Shown: positions 27,982-38,775 of the stretch, one piece after another
How the letters are laid out: each line of letters begins with the position of its first letter
How positions within the stretch are numbered: position 1 is the stretch's first letter
NCBI GenBank assembly: GCA_907165135.1
Contig: OU015570.1
Span: forward strand, 2,569,525 to 2,633,524
Direction of reading: 5' to 3'
Source: Oikopleura dioica
Lineage: Eukaryota; Chordata; Appendicularia; Copelata; Oikopleuridae
DNA: 64,000 nucleotides
Position numbers and translations under genes: made by a program
The notes under the pieces: generated by a model
The model's input: only the letters and a program-made list of their open reading frames with translations
Database searches by the model: none
What the model was told of the DNA's origin: nothing

Positions 27982-28286
27982 TGTAGTGTTTATATACTGT
28001 ATTGCGCTATGTATAAATTTGTCCTTTCCTATCAATCAATCCTGACAGCTCAGCGCTAGCTGTTCTAGTGCTCATTATTTTCATTTTCGTGAACACCAAA
28101 TTCTCGTGCTCGTGAACTCCAAATTTTCGTGTTCGTGAACTCGTAAAATCCGAGTTCACGGAATGAGTCCATGTGCACGAAACCTACTATAAAAAGACTG
28201 CACCTCTTTTTACAATTCATTCTACTTTTCTTTTTCTGGAATAAACATCTCAGATAAAAATCACTTTGTAGTGTATAATCACTACA
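27982..28286 (+). repeat. Element C 3' LTR (305 bp)
   Basis: Differs from the 5' LTR by a few substitutions and two single-base length changes in homopolymers. Followed by TTTT target duplication. Confidence 0.9.
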
Positions 28287-28350
28287 TTTTCAAAATTGTC
28301 CTTATGAAAGTGCAGGCCTTGATGATCATAACGCAAAAAGAATTATGAAA
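28287..28350. repeat. Right arm of palindrome P, outer part
   Basis: CAAAATTGTCCTTATGAAAG through GCAAAAAGAATTATGAAAA is the reverse complement of 16731-16795. It resumes the arm after element C. Confidence 0.8.
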
Positions 28351-28419
28351 AAGTTCCAAAAGGTTCCCTCGTGATTTTTAGTAATATAATAGAGCAAAAA
28401 ATTTCCTTTCTTATGGTAT

Positions 28420-28530
28420 GCAAATGATCTCGGGCACTTTCCGGCAAAAATTCTAGAGCCAATTCTTTGTCAAAATTCTTCACTTTGCGACCAAGTGGGG
28501 TGTTCAAGTCCGGACGATGACAATTTTTTC
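28420..28530. repeat. Dispersed repeat, also at 51541-51650
   Basis: GGCACTTTCCGGCAAAAA, TTCTAGAGCC.ATTCTTTGTC and GGTGTTC.AGTCC/GAATCC are shared with 51541-51650. The GTTCGAATCCCGAC of the second copy resembles a tRNA T-arm/B-box, but no A-box or cloverleaf is evident. Confidence 0.55.
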
Positions 28531-28785
28531 AGACTAGTTTTTCCCCATCAGTTGATGAAGATAATAGGGAACAAATAACGTACCCTTGTATCGGTCTCCT
28601 GACGCTAGTCAAATTCCTGCTCGGGTTTTTATACTTGGGTCTATGCCGCATAGACTGTGCGTGTACAACTAAATAGACAATACACTGCGACTACAAGATT
28701 CAATACTCAAAACAGCTCTACTAAGGCGAAGACCTGAGTTCGCAAGTACCCGTGAGAGTACTTGTTACCACTGATTGCTCAGCGG
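28531..28785. other. Non-coding, no gene recognised
   Basis: No ORF of note or repeat that I can place. Confidence 0.4.
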
Positions 28786-29020
28786 TCATTGTGGTTGCTG
28801 CTGATGGTGTTGTTGCTGCTGGTGTTGTTGCTTTTGCTGTTGTTTGCTGGTTTCTTCTGCTGGATAAATAGACAAGTGTTTTTTGTTTGGTTCGTTAGAA
28901 TGATTTATTGATGCGAAAGTCGCCTTTATTTACTCAGAAAGGAATAATAAGAATTTTCGAGAACCTTCGTGGAAAAGTATTAGAATGATCATGAAACTTC
29001 TTAGAACAGTAATAGATAGG
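28786..29020 (-). repeat. Diverged LTR fragment related to 62310-62530
   Basis: A GTTGCTGCTG-rich segment, then GCTGGATAAAnAGA, TTAGAATGATTT, AGTCGCCTTTAT and TTCTTAGAACAGTAATAG in the same order as in the LTR at 62287-63197. Probably an old partial copy of that LTR. Confidence 0.6.
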
Positions 29021-29093
29021 GTAAATCACTTAAATTTGAGCTCATATTTGGACGTTGTAGAAGAGGCATATACGGTGGTTTTCCATCTTAAGA

Positions 29094-29820
29094 GCGCCCG
29101 ACTAAGAGCTCGCCGTTCTTCTTAGAAATAAGATTTTTTGAAATTTCTTTTTGTAAATTATATCTCGAAATCTTCTGCTTTCTCTTCAAATTCTTAGTTT
29201 TTCTCTATCATTCTTGGTTGACGAGCTAGCGAGAAAAAGAGAAGCCTAACTTCAAAAGGCATCAAGTCTTGCAAACTTAATATTTTCTTCATAAAACTAG
29301 CACCATAGAAAAGAGCGTTAAATTCTGAACAGATCCCACCCAATCAGCTAGATTAACTAATTACTAACTGGAGATAGAGGCCAGATAAACAAAATAACTT
29401 AGCGCCCGCCCAGCGGGTATCATGTCCAGGAAGCCCAAAATAGCTAAATCGGAGCGTCCAGCCGTGCCGCGACCAGCTGCGCGCGCTAAGTAATTCTCTT
29501 TATCTGGCCTTACACGCCGATAGGTACCGATTTAGTTTAGCTAATTGGGTGGAATCTGTTCAGAATTTAACGTTGTTTTCAGTGGTGCTAGTTTCATGAA
29601 GAAAAAATTAAGTTTGCAAGACTTGATGCCTTTTGAAGTTGGGCTTCTCTTTTTCTCGCTAGCTCGTCAACCAAGAATGATAGAGAAAAACTAAGAATTG
29701 GAAGAGAAAGCTGAAGATTTGGAGATACAATTTACAAAAAGAAATTTCAAAAAATCTTATGTCTAAGAAGAACGGCGAGCGAGTGAAGTTTGGCTCAGCG
29801 CTGCTCGCCCAGGTCCCTTA
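29094..29820. repeat. Foldback element FB1
   Basis: The arms 29096-29380 and 29530-29818 are inverted copies (TTCAAAAGGCATCAAGTCTTGC, GCTAGCTCGTCAACCAAGAATG, TTCTTAGAnATAAG). Central part around 29410-29500 is GC-richer (GCCGTGCCGCGACCAGC). The right end CTGCTCGCCCAGGTCCCTT matches the left end of FB2 in inverse. No protein coding. Confidence 0.8.
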
Positions 29821-29849
29821 AAATGAAGAAAATGTCCACAAAGTTGGGG

Positions 29850-31433
29850 TCCACAAAAGAGGAAAAAAACTGTATAAAACATGGACTTTCTCCAAATGTG
29901 TCCTTTGAATTGAACTCAAGGTGATTCTTTTTTTTCATTATTTCAAATATAATATTCGAAGAACATGTCTGAAAAAAGATAAACATGACAAATGCTAAGA
30001 AAAAAGATATGAAGAGATTCTAGTGAAGACCTCAAAGAACAGTGACGTGGAGAAGACAATTACTGAGCTTTTTCGATAGAAAAATGGTCTGTAAATTCGT
30101 CTGCGTGTTTATACACGCCTATTTAATGATAGATTGGAACTCTTGGACACAAATCTAAGTGAAAATTTGAAGAGAAAAAATCATCAAAGAGTACCGAAAA
30201 AGAGAAATAAAAAGTATCATTTTTTACACTGCAACTTTCAGATATTGAATAGAAATTGAAAGAAAGTGGCCTTAAAGTGGATTTGTTGAGGATGACAGAT
30301 TTGAGGATTTTCCGAAAAAGTGGCCTTAAAAAAATCACTGTACTACTTGTATCCACGTTCAAAAACTATAGCCAACGAGGGTACTGGTACTCACATTCAT
30401 CATCTGGAGCGAGTGTGAGTGATACGTGACCGCATACCACCTGCAGAATAGTGTTCGAAAAAGATCTTCATTTACAGACGAAATCTCATCAGTCGATTGA
30501 AATTTAAATAATACACACTTCTTAAAGGCTCTTATGTCAAAAAAAATGAAAAAGGAAAGATATCATTGGCTAGCTTGGCTAAGGTGATCCGTTTGCTTCG
30601 ATTTTGGTTGAACCCTTTTTTGAGAATGAACCAGATCAGATTCGTCAGACCAAGCGGTCGGTTAGAAAATGTCCTTAATCTGCTACGAAATTTAACATTT
30701 GCTTTAAGGGATCCCCCCTGTTTTTTCAACTCTTTGTTAAGGGTCTATGTTCGTTATTTTTAGATTCCTCGTTTTCTGAGGATCATTTTGATGTGTCACA
30801 AGACCCCCTTACGAACATCTAACTCCGAGATTTTGGCCTTCAAAAGTTGCATAATGCATATAAAATGTACTTAGCGTGAAAATCGGATTTTTCCGGTTTT
30901 TTAATGTCATCTAAATAAGCCATATAAGGATTCTTTCGAAAGCTTAGAGTCCGCCGATTAAGAATATAATAAACGCATTAGAAATTTTTGCCCATTTGTT
31001 GGCGCTAGGAAGCAATGAAAGACCAAAAAACGCCAAAAATGGCTAAAGATGGTTGTTCTGAAGAAATTTTTTTTATTACTTGACCTAATGGGCTCTCTGT
31101 ACTAAAAATTGAAGATTAGGCTCTATTCTACCGCGATTGGCATTTCTGACTGACTGATTCTGATTTTCGAGTGAAATAGCTAATCAACCAATTAAAATTT
31201 GACTTAAGTGTCTCTTCTTTGAGAGTTCCGTCAAACCAATGACGCCTTCGCAATCTACGTTACAAATCTCCTATGTTTTTAGCATGGAGAATTGTAACGT
31301 CAATGTGCATCTTTCAAAAATCAGTCAGTCAGGACTGCCAATCTTGTCTCAGATCGAGTCTATCTAAACCCGAATCGAAATTCTCGAAGAGAAGATTAAA
31401 ATAAACTTCAGTTATTTTCCTCTTTTGTGGACA
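29850..31433. repeat. Candidate DNA element bounded by GTCCACAAAAGAGGAAAA inverted repeats
   Basis: GTCCACAAAAGAGGAAAA at about 29850 and its inverse TTTTCCTCTTTTGTGGAC at about 31416. The interior contains the TA-target transposon end (30240-30345) shared with 838-978, and no transposase. The phrase also occurs near 1987. Whether the two ends belong to one element is uncertain. Confidence 0.4.
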
Positions 31434-31752
31434 TTTTTTGTCCCCATTTTTCGAAAAAATGTCAACAAAAGTGGACAAAAGCTTCAGAAAAAAGTCCCGC
31501 CATAGTCACTTAAAATTTTTTTACATACGTTTTTATGGACAAATGGCAAAATTGATCGTCGAAGCGCTTTTTTATTGATTATATAATATAATTTATATTT
31601 CGCCTTATGATAAGAATGCCTCTTAAAACCACCTTTTTCTTAGAAAAAACATTAGGTTTTGTAAAGAATATGCAACTTTTGCGTCATAAATTTTTTCAGC
31701 AGGAAAAATGTCCACAAAAGTGGAACATCACTATGGATCTCTTAATATAATA

Positions 31753-32001
31753 TGCACCTGCAGTACCTGCAAGGAAAGAGGCCTTTATTGAATACGCATG
31801 TGACGCTTTATTCAGACTGGTGAAGGCAGCGAGTGAACTTGCTTATATAGCAAAAGGTCCGGAAAGGACAAGTCCGGCTTAACTTCCACGCCACTTCCAT
31901 TACCTGATAATCATCGTTGAAAGTGGTGCTGGAAGTACGCCGGACAAATCTTATCCGGTGTAGGCCAGAGTCAGAGTTAAGCTCAGAACTCCGGCCTCAC
32001 A
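31753..32001 (-). repeat. LTR of a partial minus-strand LTR element (249 bp)
   Basis: TGCACCTGCAG...CGGCCTCACA on plus has TG..CA ends. It is followed by CTCACCCCCGTTTTTAAAG, the complement of a polypurine tract (CTTTAAAAACGGGGGTGAG), as expected for a 3' LTR in minus orientation. It contains inverted CCGGACTT/AAGTCCGG words and TATATAGC. No second LTR copy is found in the window. Confidence 0.6.
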
Positions 32002-32082
32002 CTCACCCCCGTTTTTAAAGAAAGACTATTACACACAAGTAAAGATAGAGAACAGAAGAAGCACAGATAGTGAATACAGAGT

Positions 32083-32790
32083 TTAGTATCTAGAGACTTG
32101 GTTTTTTAATAGAGTTTTCGGGGGAGTGTAAGTAGTTCGTTTTCGCTTATCAGAGCGTTCTCGAAGAAGACTTTCTGGACTTCCTTCGAAAAGCTTACTG
32201 TAAGTGAAATTAATTGCAGTGAGCAGAACCTTTCTCATAGTCTCAGGCCTAGTGCGGATTCGTGAGTATAACTGCTGAGCAACGAATCCGGGTCTAATCT
32301 GTCTACGGGGAGGAGGTAAATTCAACATCAAGAGCAATTTGTAAGGATCACAGACCTCAAGTGGAACTGTAGATCTTTCAATTAGTCTAGGACTAAAAAC
32401 CGCTATAGAGACAAATAAAATGACCTCGTCCGAAAAAGATACCGCGGTTTCGATATTAATCAAGTTTTCAAGACAACGCTCTGGCAGTCTTTCTTGATTC
32501 ATCCCTAGGTTATTCAGAGCTTCAATAGCGAGCGGGGCGTGAATTTTACCGATCGTGCTGTTTTCTAGAAACGAGTACAGTCGTTTCGCGCTCTCCTTTT
32601 TTTGCTCGTCTTTTGAATTCAAATTCTGAGAAAGAACCTTACCAACGAATTCTCTTAAGGAGAAATACCTATCCGAAAGTATTTTCGATTTCAGCCTAAG
32701 AACGCTCAAAGCGGATCCTGAAGAAGAAAGAAGCAACAGATGCCCTATATGCCGGACTGATTTCGAATACCGGAATCTTCGCCAAATCAT
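32083..32790 (-). CDS. Unknown 235-aa ORF next to the minus-strand LTR
   Basis: Uninterrupted frame ending 62 nt from the putative polypurine tract, so it is likely the last ORF of the partial LTR element. It is helical, with Leu-rich segments (LLLLSSSGSALSVL near residue 20; ILFVSIAVF near 120) and a basic C-terminus (RERSDKRKRT). No protease, RT or integrase motif is visible. It could be a host-derived or env-position protein. I do not recognise it. Confidence 0.45.
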   Translation of the reverse strand: MIWRRFRYSKSVRHIGHLLLLSSSGSALSVLRLKSKILSDRYFSLREFVGKVLSQNLNSKDEQKKESAKRLYSFLENSTIGKIHAPLAIEALNNLGMNQERLPERCLENLINIETAVSFSDEVILFVSIAVFSPRLIERSTVPLEVCDPYKLLLMLNLPPPRRQIRPGFVAQQLYSRIRTRPETMRKVLLTAINFTYSKLFEGSPESLLRERSDKRKRTTYTPPKTLLKNQVSRY

Positions 32791-33119
32791 CCGAGCTGAA
32801 CGACACTTGTAATCATCGTCATTTTTGTCTCCTTAGTTTTTTTGTTCTTTTTTCATCCAATTTCTCGTGCAAATTTCGACAAATAAACTCATTATATCTA
32901 GGGTCCACACGCAAAAATCGGCTTTTTTTTTGGGCTTAGTAAGGGGATTTTCATTCGATGGATCCTTTAAATTAGTGTTCAAGGAACATTTTAAAGTTTA
33001 GAAGAAAAAAATTTTTTTTGAAAAATTTGTCATGACGGGTACCCAAAGTACCCGTTTTGGGTACTTATTCCTATATATTCTTTCTACAAAGGTTTATAAG
33101 TATTATTTTTCTTAAAATC
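32791..33119. other. AT-rich non-coding spacer
   Basis: Poly-T rich; contains GGGTACCCAAAGTACCCGTTTTGGGTAC small inverted repeats at about 33038-33065. No gene seen. Confidence 0.4.
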
Positions 33120-33540
33120 TTCGAACCGCGATCCAACCTGGCGGTTAACCAGGTGGTTACTCGCGGTTCAACAATAAAAACGGCCAAAATCCTGCCAATA
33201 TGGGTATCAATCGAATTGTTATCGAACAGAGAATCTTTTGCGAACAAACCGCGGTCCAACCAGGCGGTTAACCAGGTGGTTATGCGCGGTTCATCAATTA
33301 ACCAGGCTGAAAACCTACCAATATGGGTATCAATCGGATCATTATCAAACAGAGAATCTTTTGCGATCAAACCGCGGTCCAACCAGGCGGTTAACCAGGT
33401 GGTTATGCGCGGTTCATCAATTAACCAGGCTGAAAACCTACCAATATGGGTATCAATCGAATCGTCTTTTAACAGAGAAGTAAATTAGACAAACCGCGGT
33501 CCGAACCGGCTGGTTATCCGCGGTTGGTCAATGAAACCAG
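33120..33540. repeat. 123-bp minisatellite, about 3.5 units
   Basis: Units begin near 33125, 33250, 33373 and 33497 (CCGCGGTCCAACCAGGCGGTT). Each has the GGTTAACCAGGTGGTTATGC palindrome. The period is 3 x 41, so an ORF (33057-33488) stays open through it, with PRSNQAVNQVVMRGSS repeated. This is most easily explained by the period, not by selection. Confidence 0.85.
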
Positions 33541-33753
33541 CCAAAATCCCTCGAATATTTGAAGCAGTCGAGTAATTAGCGCCTTCTATTATTTATATGG
33601 CTGCATTTTAATCAGATCTTTTGGAAAACGTGTGTGTTAATCTTTTATGAAGGGTTTCAGAATGTTTCGGGTGATTCTAAATCTCGATGAAAATTTAATT
33701 TACTTCTTTTAAAACAGAGTTTCTTAAGAAAAAGGGTCATTTCAAAAAAGAGA

Positions 33754-34722
33754 ATGATTGCTAAATACATATTTCTACTCTCGCTCAATTTCCATCAGAG
33801 AGAAGCTACTGATCCACCTGATCTGAACATGGCTCTTAATCTTAGGTAAAAATCTCGCAACTAACCGGAAACAAGAATTAAAATTCAAGGGATTTGGCTC
33901 GAATTACAAAAGATGACCCAAAACTGTTTTATTTGTATAGAAATTTATACAATACCGATAACAAGCCGGACGACGATGTACGTAAGCGATTGACAGACTA
34001 TAGAAGCAAAAAATCCACGGAAAATCAATTTGCAGGAAAAGATAAAGAGTTCCGATTAAATATCCGTTATTTTTTATCACAAGTTTTATCATTCGTCAGA
34101 TTTTATTGCTCGAAATCGTGATACTACAGTCATCTGGCCCGATGACGTTGTGCGATCATATAATCTAGATATGAGAAGTCTTCATCGTAATGTTCAAAAT
34201 CTTCTCAAAAAGGATGATTTAAACGAGTACATTATTTTTGGAACGTTTGACTATTTCGGAATAGTCTATTTCAAAAGATTAAAAAAACGCAGAATCTGCG
34301 CAACTACCTCGGAAATTATTGACCAAGAAACGGATTGATATTATAATCATTTTCATAATCTTAATATTAAATACTTTCTCAATGTTAATCGAAGAAAAAA
34401 CTTTTTTTTTACTCAATCTGTAAAAGACGAATTTCATACAACATTTTGGACCCTAAGCCAGCGTGTAATTGATGAGAAATACACAGCAGAAGTAACCGAA
34501 CCTGGTGTTCCTGGCTCCTCAAAATCAAGCTCGGGAACATGCGAAAATTTGCATGGGTTTCTAAGTGAGCCCACTTGTATACGAACACGAGCAGTTGTCA
34601 AAGCTCAGAGAGAGCTTTTTGGAGCTTTGGAACACGATAAGACTGATGATCATGAAGACGCGCCGCTTATTAATTCCTGCTCAGATAAGAGTTCAATATT
34701 TTTGAATAACGTTAGATAAGGG
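33754..34722 (+). CDS. Candidate small-intron gene: secreted or single-pass membrane protein
   Basis: Exon 1 starts ATG 33754 and encodes a short signal-peptide-like start (MIAKYIFLLSLNF). A 44-nt GT-AG intron (33846-33889, with CTAAC branch-like motif) joins it in phase to the frame from 33890 (DLARITKDDPKLFYLYRN). A 34-nt GT-AG candidate (34066-34099) restores frame to FIARNRDTTVIWPDDVV and on to 34338. Just after, another frame reads a very hydrophobic IIIIFIILIL segment (34340-34370), and a further open frame without an ATG runs from about 34339 to 34722 (DEFHTTFWTLSQRV to SIFLNNVR). The layout suggests ectodomain, membrane helix and tail, but I could not resolve the junction around 34330-34425. 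It may be a pseudogene. No family recognised. Confidence 0.45.
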
Positions 34723-35250
34723 GACCAAGCCGACCCGAAGGGGAGGCCAGGCCATTTGAATAAAGTAAGATAAGGGGGCCAAGCCGACCCGAAGGGGAGG
34801 CCAGGCCATTTGAAAAGCGTTAGATAAGGGGGCCAAGCCGACCCGAAGGGGAGGCCAGGCCATTTGAAAAGCGTTAGATTAGGGGGCCAAGCCGACCCGA
34901 AGGGGAGGCCAGGCCATTTGAAAAGCGTTAGATTAGGGGGCCAAGCCGACCCGAAGGGGAGGCCAGGCCATTTGAAAAGCGTTAGATTAGGGGCCAAGCC
35001 GACCCGAAGGGGAGGCCAGGCCATTTGAAAAGCGTTAGATTAGGGGCCAAGCCGACCCGAAGGGGAGGCCAGGCCATTTGAAAAGCGTTAGATTAGGGGC
35101 CAAGCCGACCCGAAGGGGAGGCCAGGCCATTTGAAAAGCGTTAGATTAGGGGCAAAGCTGACCCGAAGGGAAAGCGAGGCCATTTTGAATAAATTTCGAT
35201 CAGGGGGCAAGCCGACCGGAAGGGGAGGCCAGGCCATTTCGGACTAAATT
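34700..35250. repeat. 54-bp minisatellite, about 10 units
   Basis: Unit GGCCAAGCCGACCCGAAGGG plus GAGGCCAGGCCATTTGAA.. repeats at 54-bp spacing (34731, 34785, 34839, 34893, 34947), then 53 bp in later units. On minus the 54-bp part gives an 18-aa repeat (key words WPGLPFGSAWPP), the cause of the ORF at 34650-35024. Not a credible gene. Confidence 0.88.
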
Positions 35251-35347
35251 AGATCTGAGCTTAGGAGGATGAACTCTGTATAGATCTTTTTCGCAAAGTT
35301 GCGCCGGATAAATCGACAGTTCGACTTTTTTGTTCGCCAAGAGGGCA

Positions 35348-36343
35348 ATGTTCGCCGACTTTCCCAGATAAAAGGTCGAAATTTTCTATTTTTTATCGCT
35401 TTAAATTTTTTCATGTTTTCCGTTGTCTTATAAATATATTACGATCATAACTTAGAGGATACAATCAGATTTACACTTTTGAGTCTTCTCAGATGAGTGC
35501 TGCCCTCTGTTCTTCATCAAACATTTCAAACAATCAAGGAAATATTTCCGTGCCTTCGAGGACCGACAGAACCAGAAATGCCTAGCGTGAGCTGGATAAG
35601 AAGTTTATATGGCGTCTTTGAAACGGTGATTGACCCGCATGAGACGGAGTATCTGAATTGGGTCAATGAATTAATAATAGTCGAGTTATTATGAGTATTA
35701 AAACTTGAGCTGTCAGAACAATATTCTTCGTTCACGAGAACTTTGAGTTGTTTTATACTTGGAAAATCAAGTTAATTAAATAGAAAAAACCATTGTAAAA
35801 CATCCTCGATGGCAAAACAAGGAGTGTTTCGTAAATCTGTTTATAAAGGCTGAGCAAATCTAATAATAATTTATTTGAAAAAAAATTTGCTATGCCAAGC
35901 TGTCGAACTGTCGAGCTGTATTGTTAGAACTTTCGATGTTCGCAAAAAATAAGGGTCAAGAATATTGTTCTGACAGCTCAAGTTTTTATACTCATAATAA
36001 CTCGACTATTAATAATTCATTGACCCAATTCAGATACTCCGTCTCATGCGCGTCAATCACCGTTTCAAAGACGCCATATAAACTTCTTATCCAGCTCACG
36101 CTAGGCATTTCTGGTTCTGTCGGTCCTCGAAGGCACGGAAATATTTCCTTGATTGTTTGAAATGTTTGATGAAGAACAGAGGACAGCACTCCTCTGAGAA
36201 GACTCAAAAGTGTAAATCTGATTGTATCCTCTAAGTGATGATCGAAATATATTTAAAAGACAACGGAAAACATGAAAAATTTAAAGCGATAAAAAAATAG
36301 AAAATTTCGACCTTTTATCTGGGAAAGTCGGCGAACAATGAAT
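35348..36343. repeat. Foldback element with about 385-bp arms
   Basis: 35348-35735 and 35957-36343 are inverted copies (CGCCGACTTTCCCAGATAAAA; AGCGTGAGCTGGATAAGAAG; CAATGAATTAATAATAG). The loop is about 220 bp. Mirror ORFs at 35497-35694 and 35992-36207, and at 35526-35735 and 35921-36160, arise from the palindrome and show no known domain. Confidence 0.85.
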
Positions 36344-36559
36344 ATATCTAAACTTAATCTTGTGTTTCTTTATCTCAGTTTCAAAATTTTATCTCTCAAG
36401 CATAAGGCCCTTTTGAGTCGTAGTATTCAATTAAAATATTCGCAATTTTAAAAATTATACTGAGGTTATTGATATTCTTGAACTCGCAAAGACCTTCTCT
36501 GGAAATTCAAAAGACTTTTTGTGAAAATTGAAAATGACCAGAGGTCCGAGAGCAACAAA

Positions 36560-37035
36560 ACCTCTGCTGAAAACTCAAAAACTGGCCTAAGCTCAGTAAT
36601 ACCTCCGGGAACTGGTCTGATCCCATTACAACCTCTGGAAACTGGTCTGAGCCTAGTTATACCTCCAAAACTGACCTTAGCTCAGTTATAACTCTGGAAA
36701 CTCGCCCGTTCCCAGAAATACCTCCGAAAACTGACCTGAGTCCAGTTAAACCTCTGAAAACTGGTCTAAGTTCAGTAATACCGCCGGAAACTGGCCTGAG
36801 TCCAGTCAATTCCTGAAGACTGCTCTAAATCGAACAACACCCTTTATTTGCTTATGTCAATCCGTAAACTATAATATATATTTTTCCTCTCATATTATTT
36901 GCAATAAAGATGAAAACCTTTTATCTTCTCAGGAATCGCCCCGATCCCAAAAATACCTTCAAGAATCGGCCTGATCCCAAAAATACCTTTGGAATCGGCC
37001 TGAGCCGAGTAATACTTTCAAAAGCTGGTCTTAGC
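36560..37035. repeat. Short degenerate tandem repeats (AACTGGTCTGAGCCCAGT type)
   Basis: About seven units of roughly 37-42 bp with words ACCTC.GAAACTGG.CTGAG.CCAGT from 36560 to 36815. A related CCCAAAAATACCTT..AATCGGCCTGA.C set lies at 36940-37015. Confidence 0.7.
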
Positions 37036-38156
37036 CCAACAATACTCCGTTTCAGCTTGAGCTCAGTCCCCATGCTGGATAAAATCTCTTATTCCAATAA
37101 CACTCTGTAGCTGCAAGGAACTCGATAGTGTTGCTCATATTTTTAGCTTGACTTCTGCAATCCAGATAAATTTTCTTTTGTACTTCATATTAACACTTTT
37201 CTTGAATAAAACAACGTTTTTTTATATTTAAGATAATTTATTAAGGATATCAGATGACGATAACGATAAATAAATATCAAGCTTCATTTTACAGAAATAG
37301 AAATATTGAGAGTAGCTTACAAAGGAATAAGTGCTTTAGAGTTTCATTTTACTTTCTCTTAGAAGTATAAGTACTGTTCATGCTATTCATCTTCTTGTTT
37401 CATTTTATGTCGAGTGTCAAGAATCTCGCCGCTCGAGCGAACTTGATTCGAAAATAAACCAAAAGAGGGAGTCACATTCTTTGAGATAACCCACTGAGTC
37501 CGTCTATTTGTTTTACCTCTTTGAAACGGAAATCGATTAGTTATTTGATCCTTTGAAAGATGAAATTTCGATCCTGATGATTAGTTCTCATAAAAGTGAA
37601 TTTCTTTCTATGTTTGGATGGCTCATGTTATATGTAATTGTCATATAACAATTATTTAATATATCTTGAAATCAGAAATTTTGAAGCTGGGTGCGGCACG
37701 ATTTAACGCTTTTTGGTGGTACAATTAATTTTGATGAGCAAATTATGAAGAAATTTCATCATTTTAGTATCCAGAAAGTATTTTTCATTGAAACTTTATC
37801 TGAAAGAACGAAATAGATTTCCGTCATTTTGGGCGAAAAGCGCCATGCCGCGCGCCGCTTTTGCGATACAAACCCTACTCATGTATATATTTGAAAAGTC
37901 TCATCTCGGGGTCAGTTTTGGGTCTTCGCCTGGCCCCGAACAGGCGGGTGACAAAATGATCGGACCAAGCGGGTGACAAGCTTGGGTGACCAAGCGGGTG
38001 ACAAGCATTTTTGAGCAAAAATGCTCATGGCCCTCCGAAAAGTGAACCTTGTGCAGATCAGCTGGACCGTCGCAACAACCCTCTGATCATGATTTTCCTC
38101 GGTGGATTAGCGATTGCCCACTGAGACTCGCTGTTTTTGTTAAAACCAACATAAAA
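37036..38156. other. Non-coding, no gene recognised
   Basis: AT-rich. Short duplication of CCAAGCGGGTGACAAGC at 37960-38010. No supported ORF. Confidence 0.4.
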
Positions 38157-38330
38157 GTTTCTAGAAGGTTATTTTAATAAGTTCAAGTTATTTGAATAAG
38201 AAGTTATTTTAATAACAATTTATTTGAATAACAAGTTATTTTAATAACAAGTTATTTGAATAACAAGTCGTTTAAATAACAAGTTATTTGAATAACTTGA
38301 ACTTATTAAAATAACCTTCTAGAAACTTTT
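38157..38330. repeat. Short MITE with about 45-bp inverted repeats
   Basis: AGTTTCTAGAAGGTTATTTT..AATAAGTTCAAGTTATTTGAATAA at the left is mirrored at the right end. The middle is made of TTATTTGAATAACAAG direct repeats. About 174 bp, able to fold into one hairpin. Confidence 0.8.
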
Positions 38331-38775
38331 TTGTTTTTTTTGTTTTCCTTCCTTTGTTTGGATGACTCATGTTTATATTTTATATTGAGTTTAATAATAT
38401 TTATCAATTGTTTACATTTAATATAAATATTTTAACTTGTTTATATATTTCATAAATATTTATAATTATTTACCTTCCTTTGTTTACATTATCTCCATTA
38501 TTGAAAAAAGCTTATGTACATACTACTATTATCATTATCAGAAGACAAACCTGTCTGTTCACACGATAGCGATATGATTGGCCGCGTCATATGTGAATTT
38601 TCCATCGCATCATTATTAATCACGATTATCAATCACGACAAATTTGTTTGACAAGAATTTTCTGTTCCTGAATTCTTACTCTTTATTTTGTTTGACTATT
38701 CTAAATACTGATTACACAAATTATTAACTGAAGAAAATTTTCAATAAAGCTCTTCTAAATTCATGAGGGGGTGAG
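38331..38775. other. AT-rich non-coding spacer
   Basis: Very AT-rich (ATAAATATTT words); no ORF. It ends in ATGAGGGGGTGAG, a polypurine-tract-like run. Confidence 0.4.

Larger units (their letters stand above)
21574..28286 (+). mobile_element. Element C: Ty3/gypsy-type LTR retrotransposon related to A
   Basis: LTRs 21574-21880 (307 bp) and 27982-28286 (305 bp), with target duplication TTTT (21570-21573; 28287-28290). Order: PBS (TGGTGACTGAG), gag with CCCH finger, protease, RT, RNase H, integrase, internal polypurine tract, small ORF, ORF3, polypurine tract (AATGAGGGAGGAATA), LTR. It inserted into palindrome P. Pol is full length with intact DDE, but the gag/protease and protease/RT junctions are each out of frame. 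Confidence 0.9.

Noticed and set aside
16562-28660. hAT transposon call for the GGGGGTGCACAGTGG repeat
   Set aside because: The ends are not inverted copies of each other and no 8-bp duplication is clear, so only a dispersed repeat is reported.
28800-28860. GTTGCTGCTG repeats as a coding poly-Gln/poly-Leu tract
   Set aside because: Matches the LTR repeat block at 62310-62400 and has no supporting open frame context.
32083-32790. 235-aa ORF as an integrase or RT fragment
   Set aside because: No YxDD, HHCC or DDE motifs could be found; kept as unknown.
34650-35024. 124-aa ORF with a Trp/Pro/Gly-rich 18-aa repeat
   Set aside because: It is only the translation of a 54-bp minisatellite and has no natural start or unique sequence.
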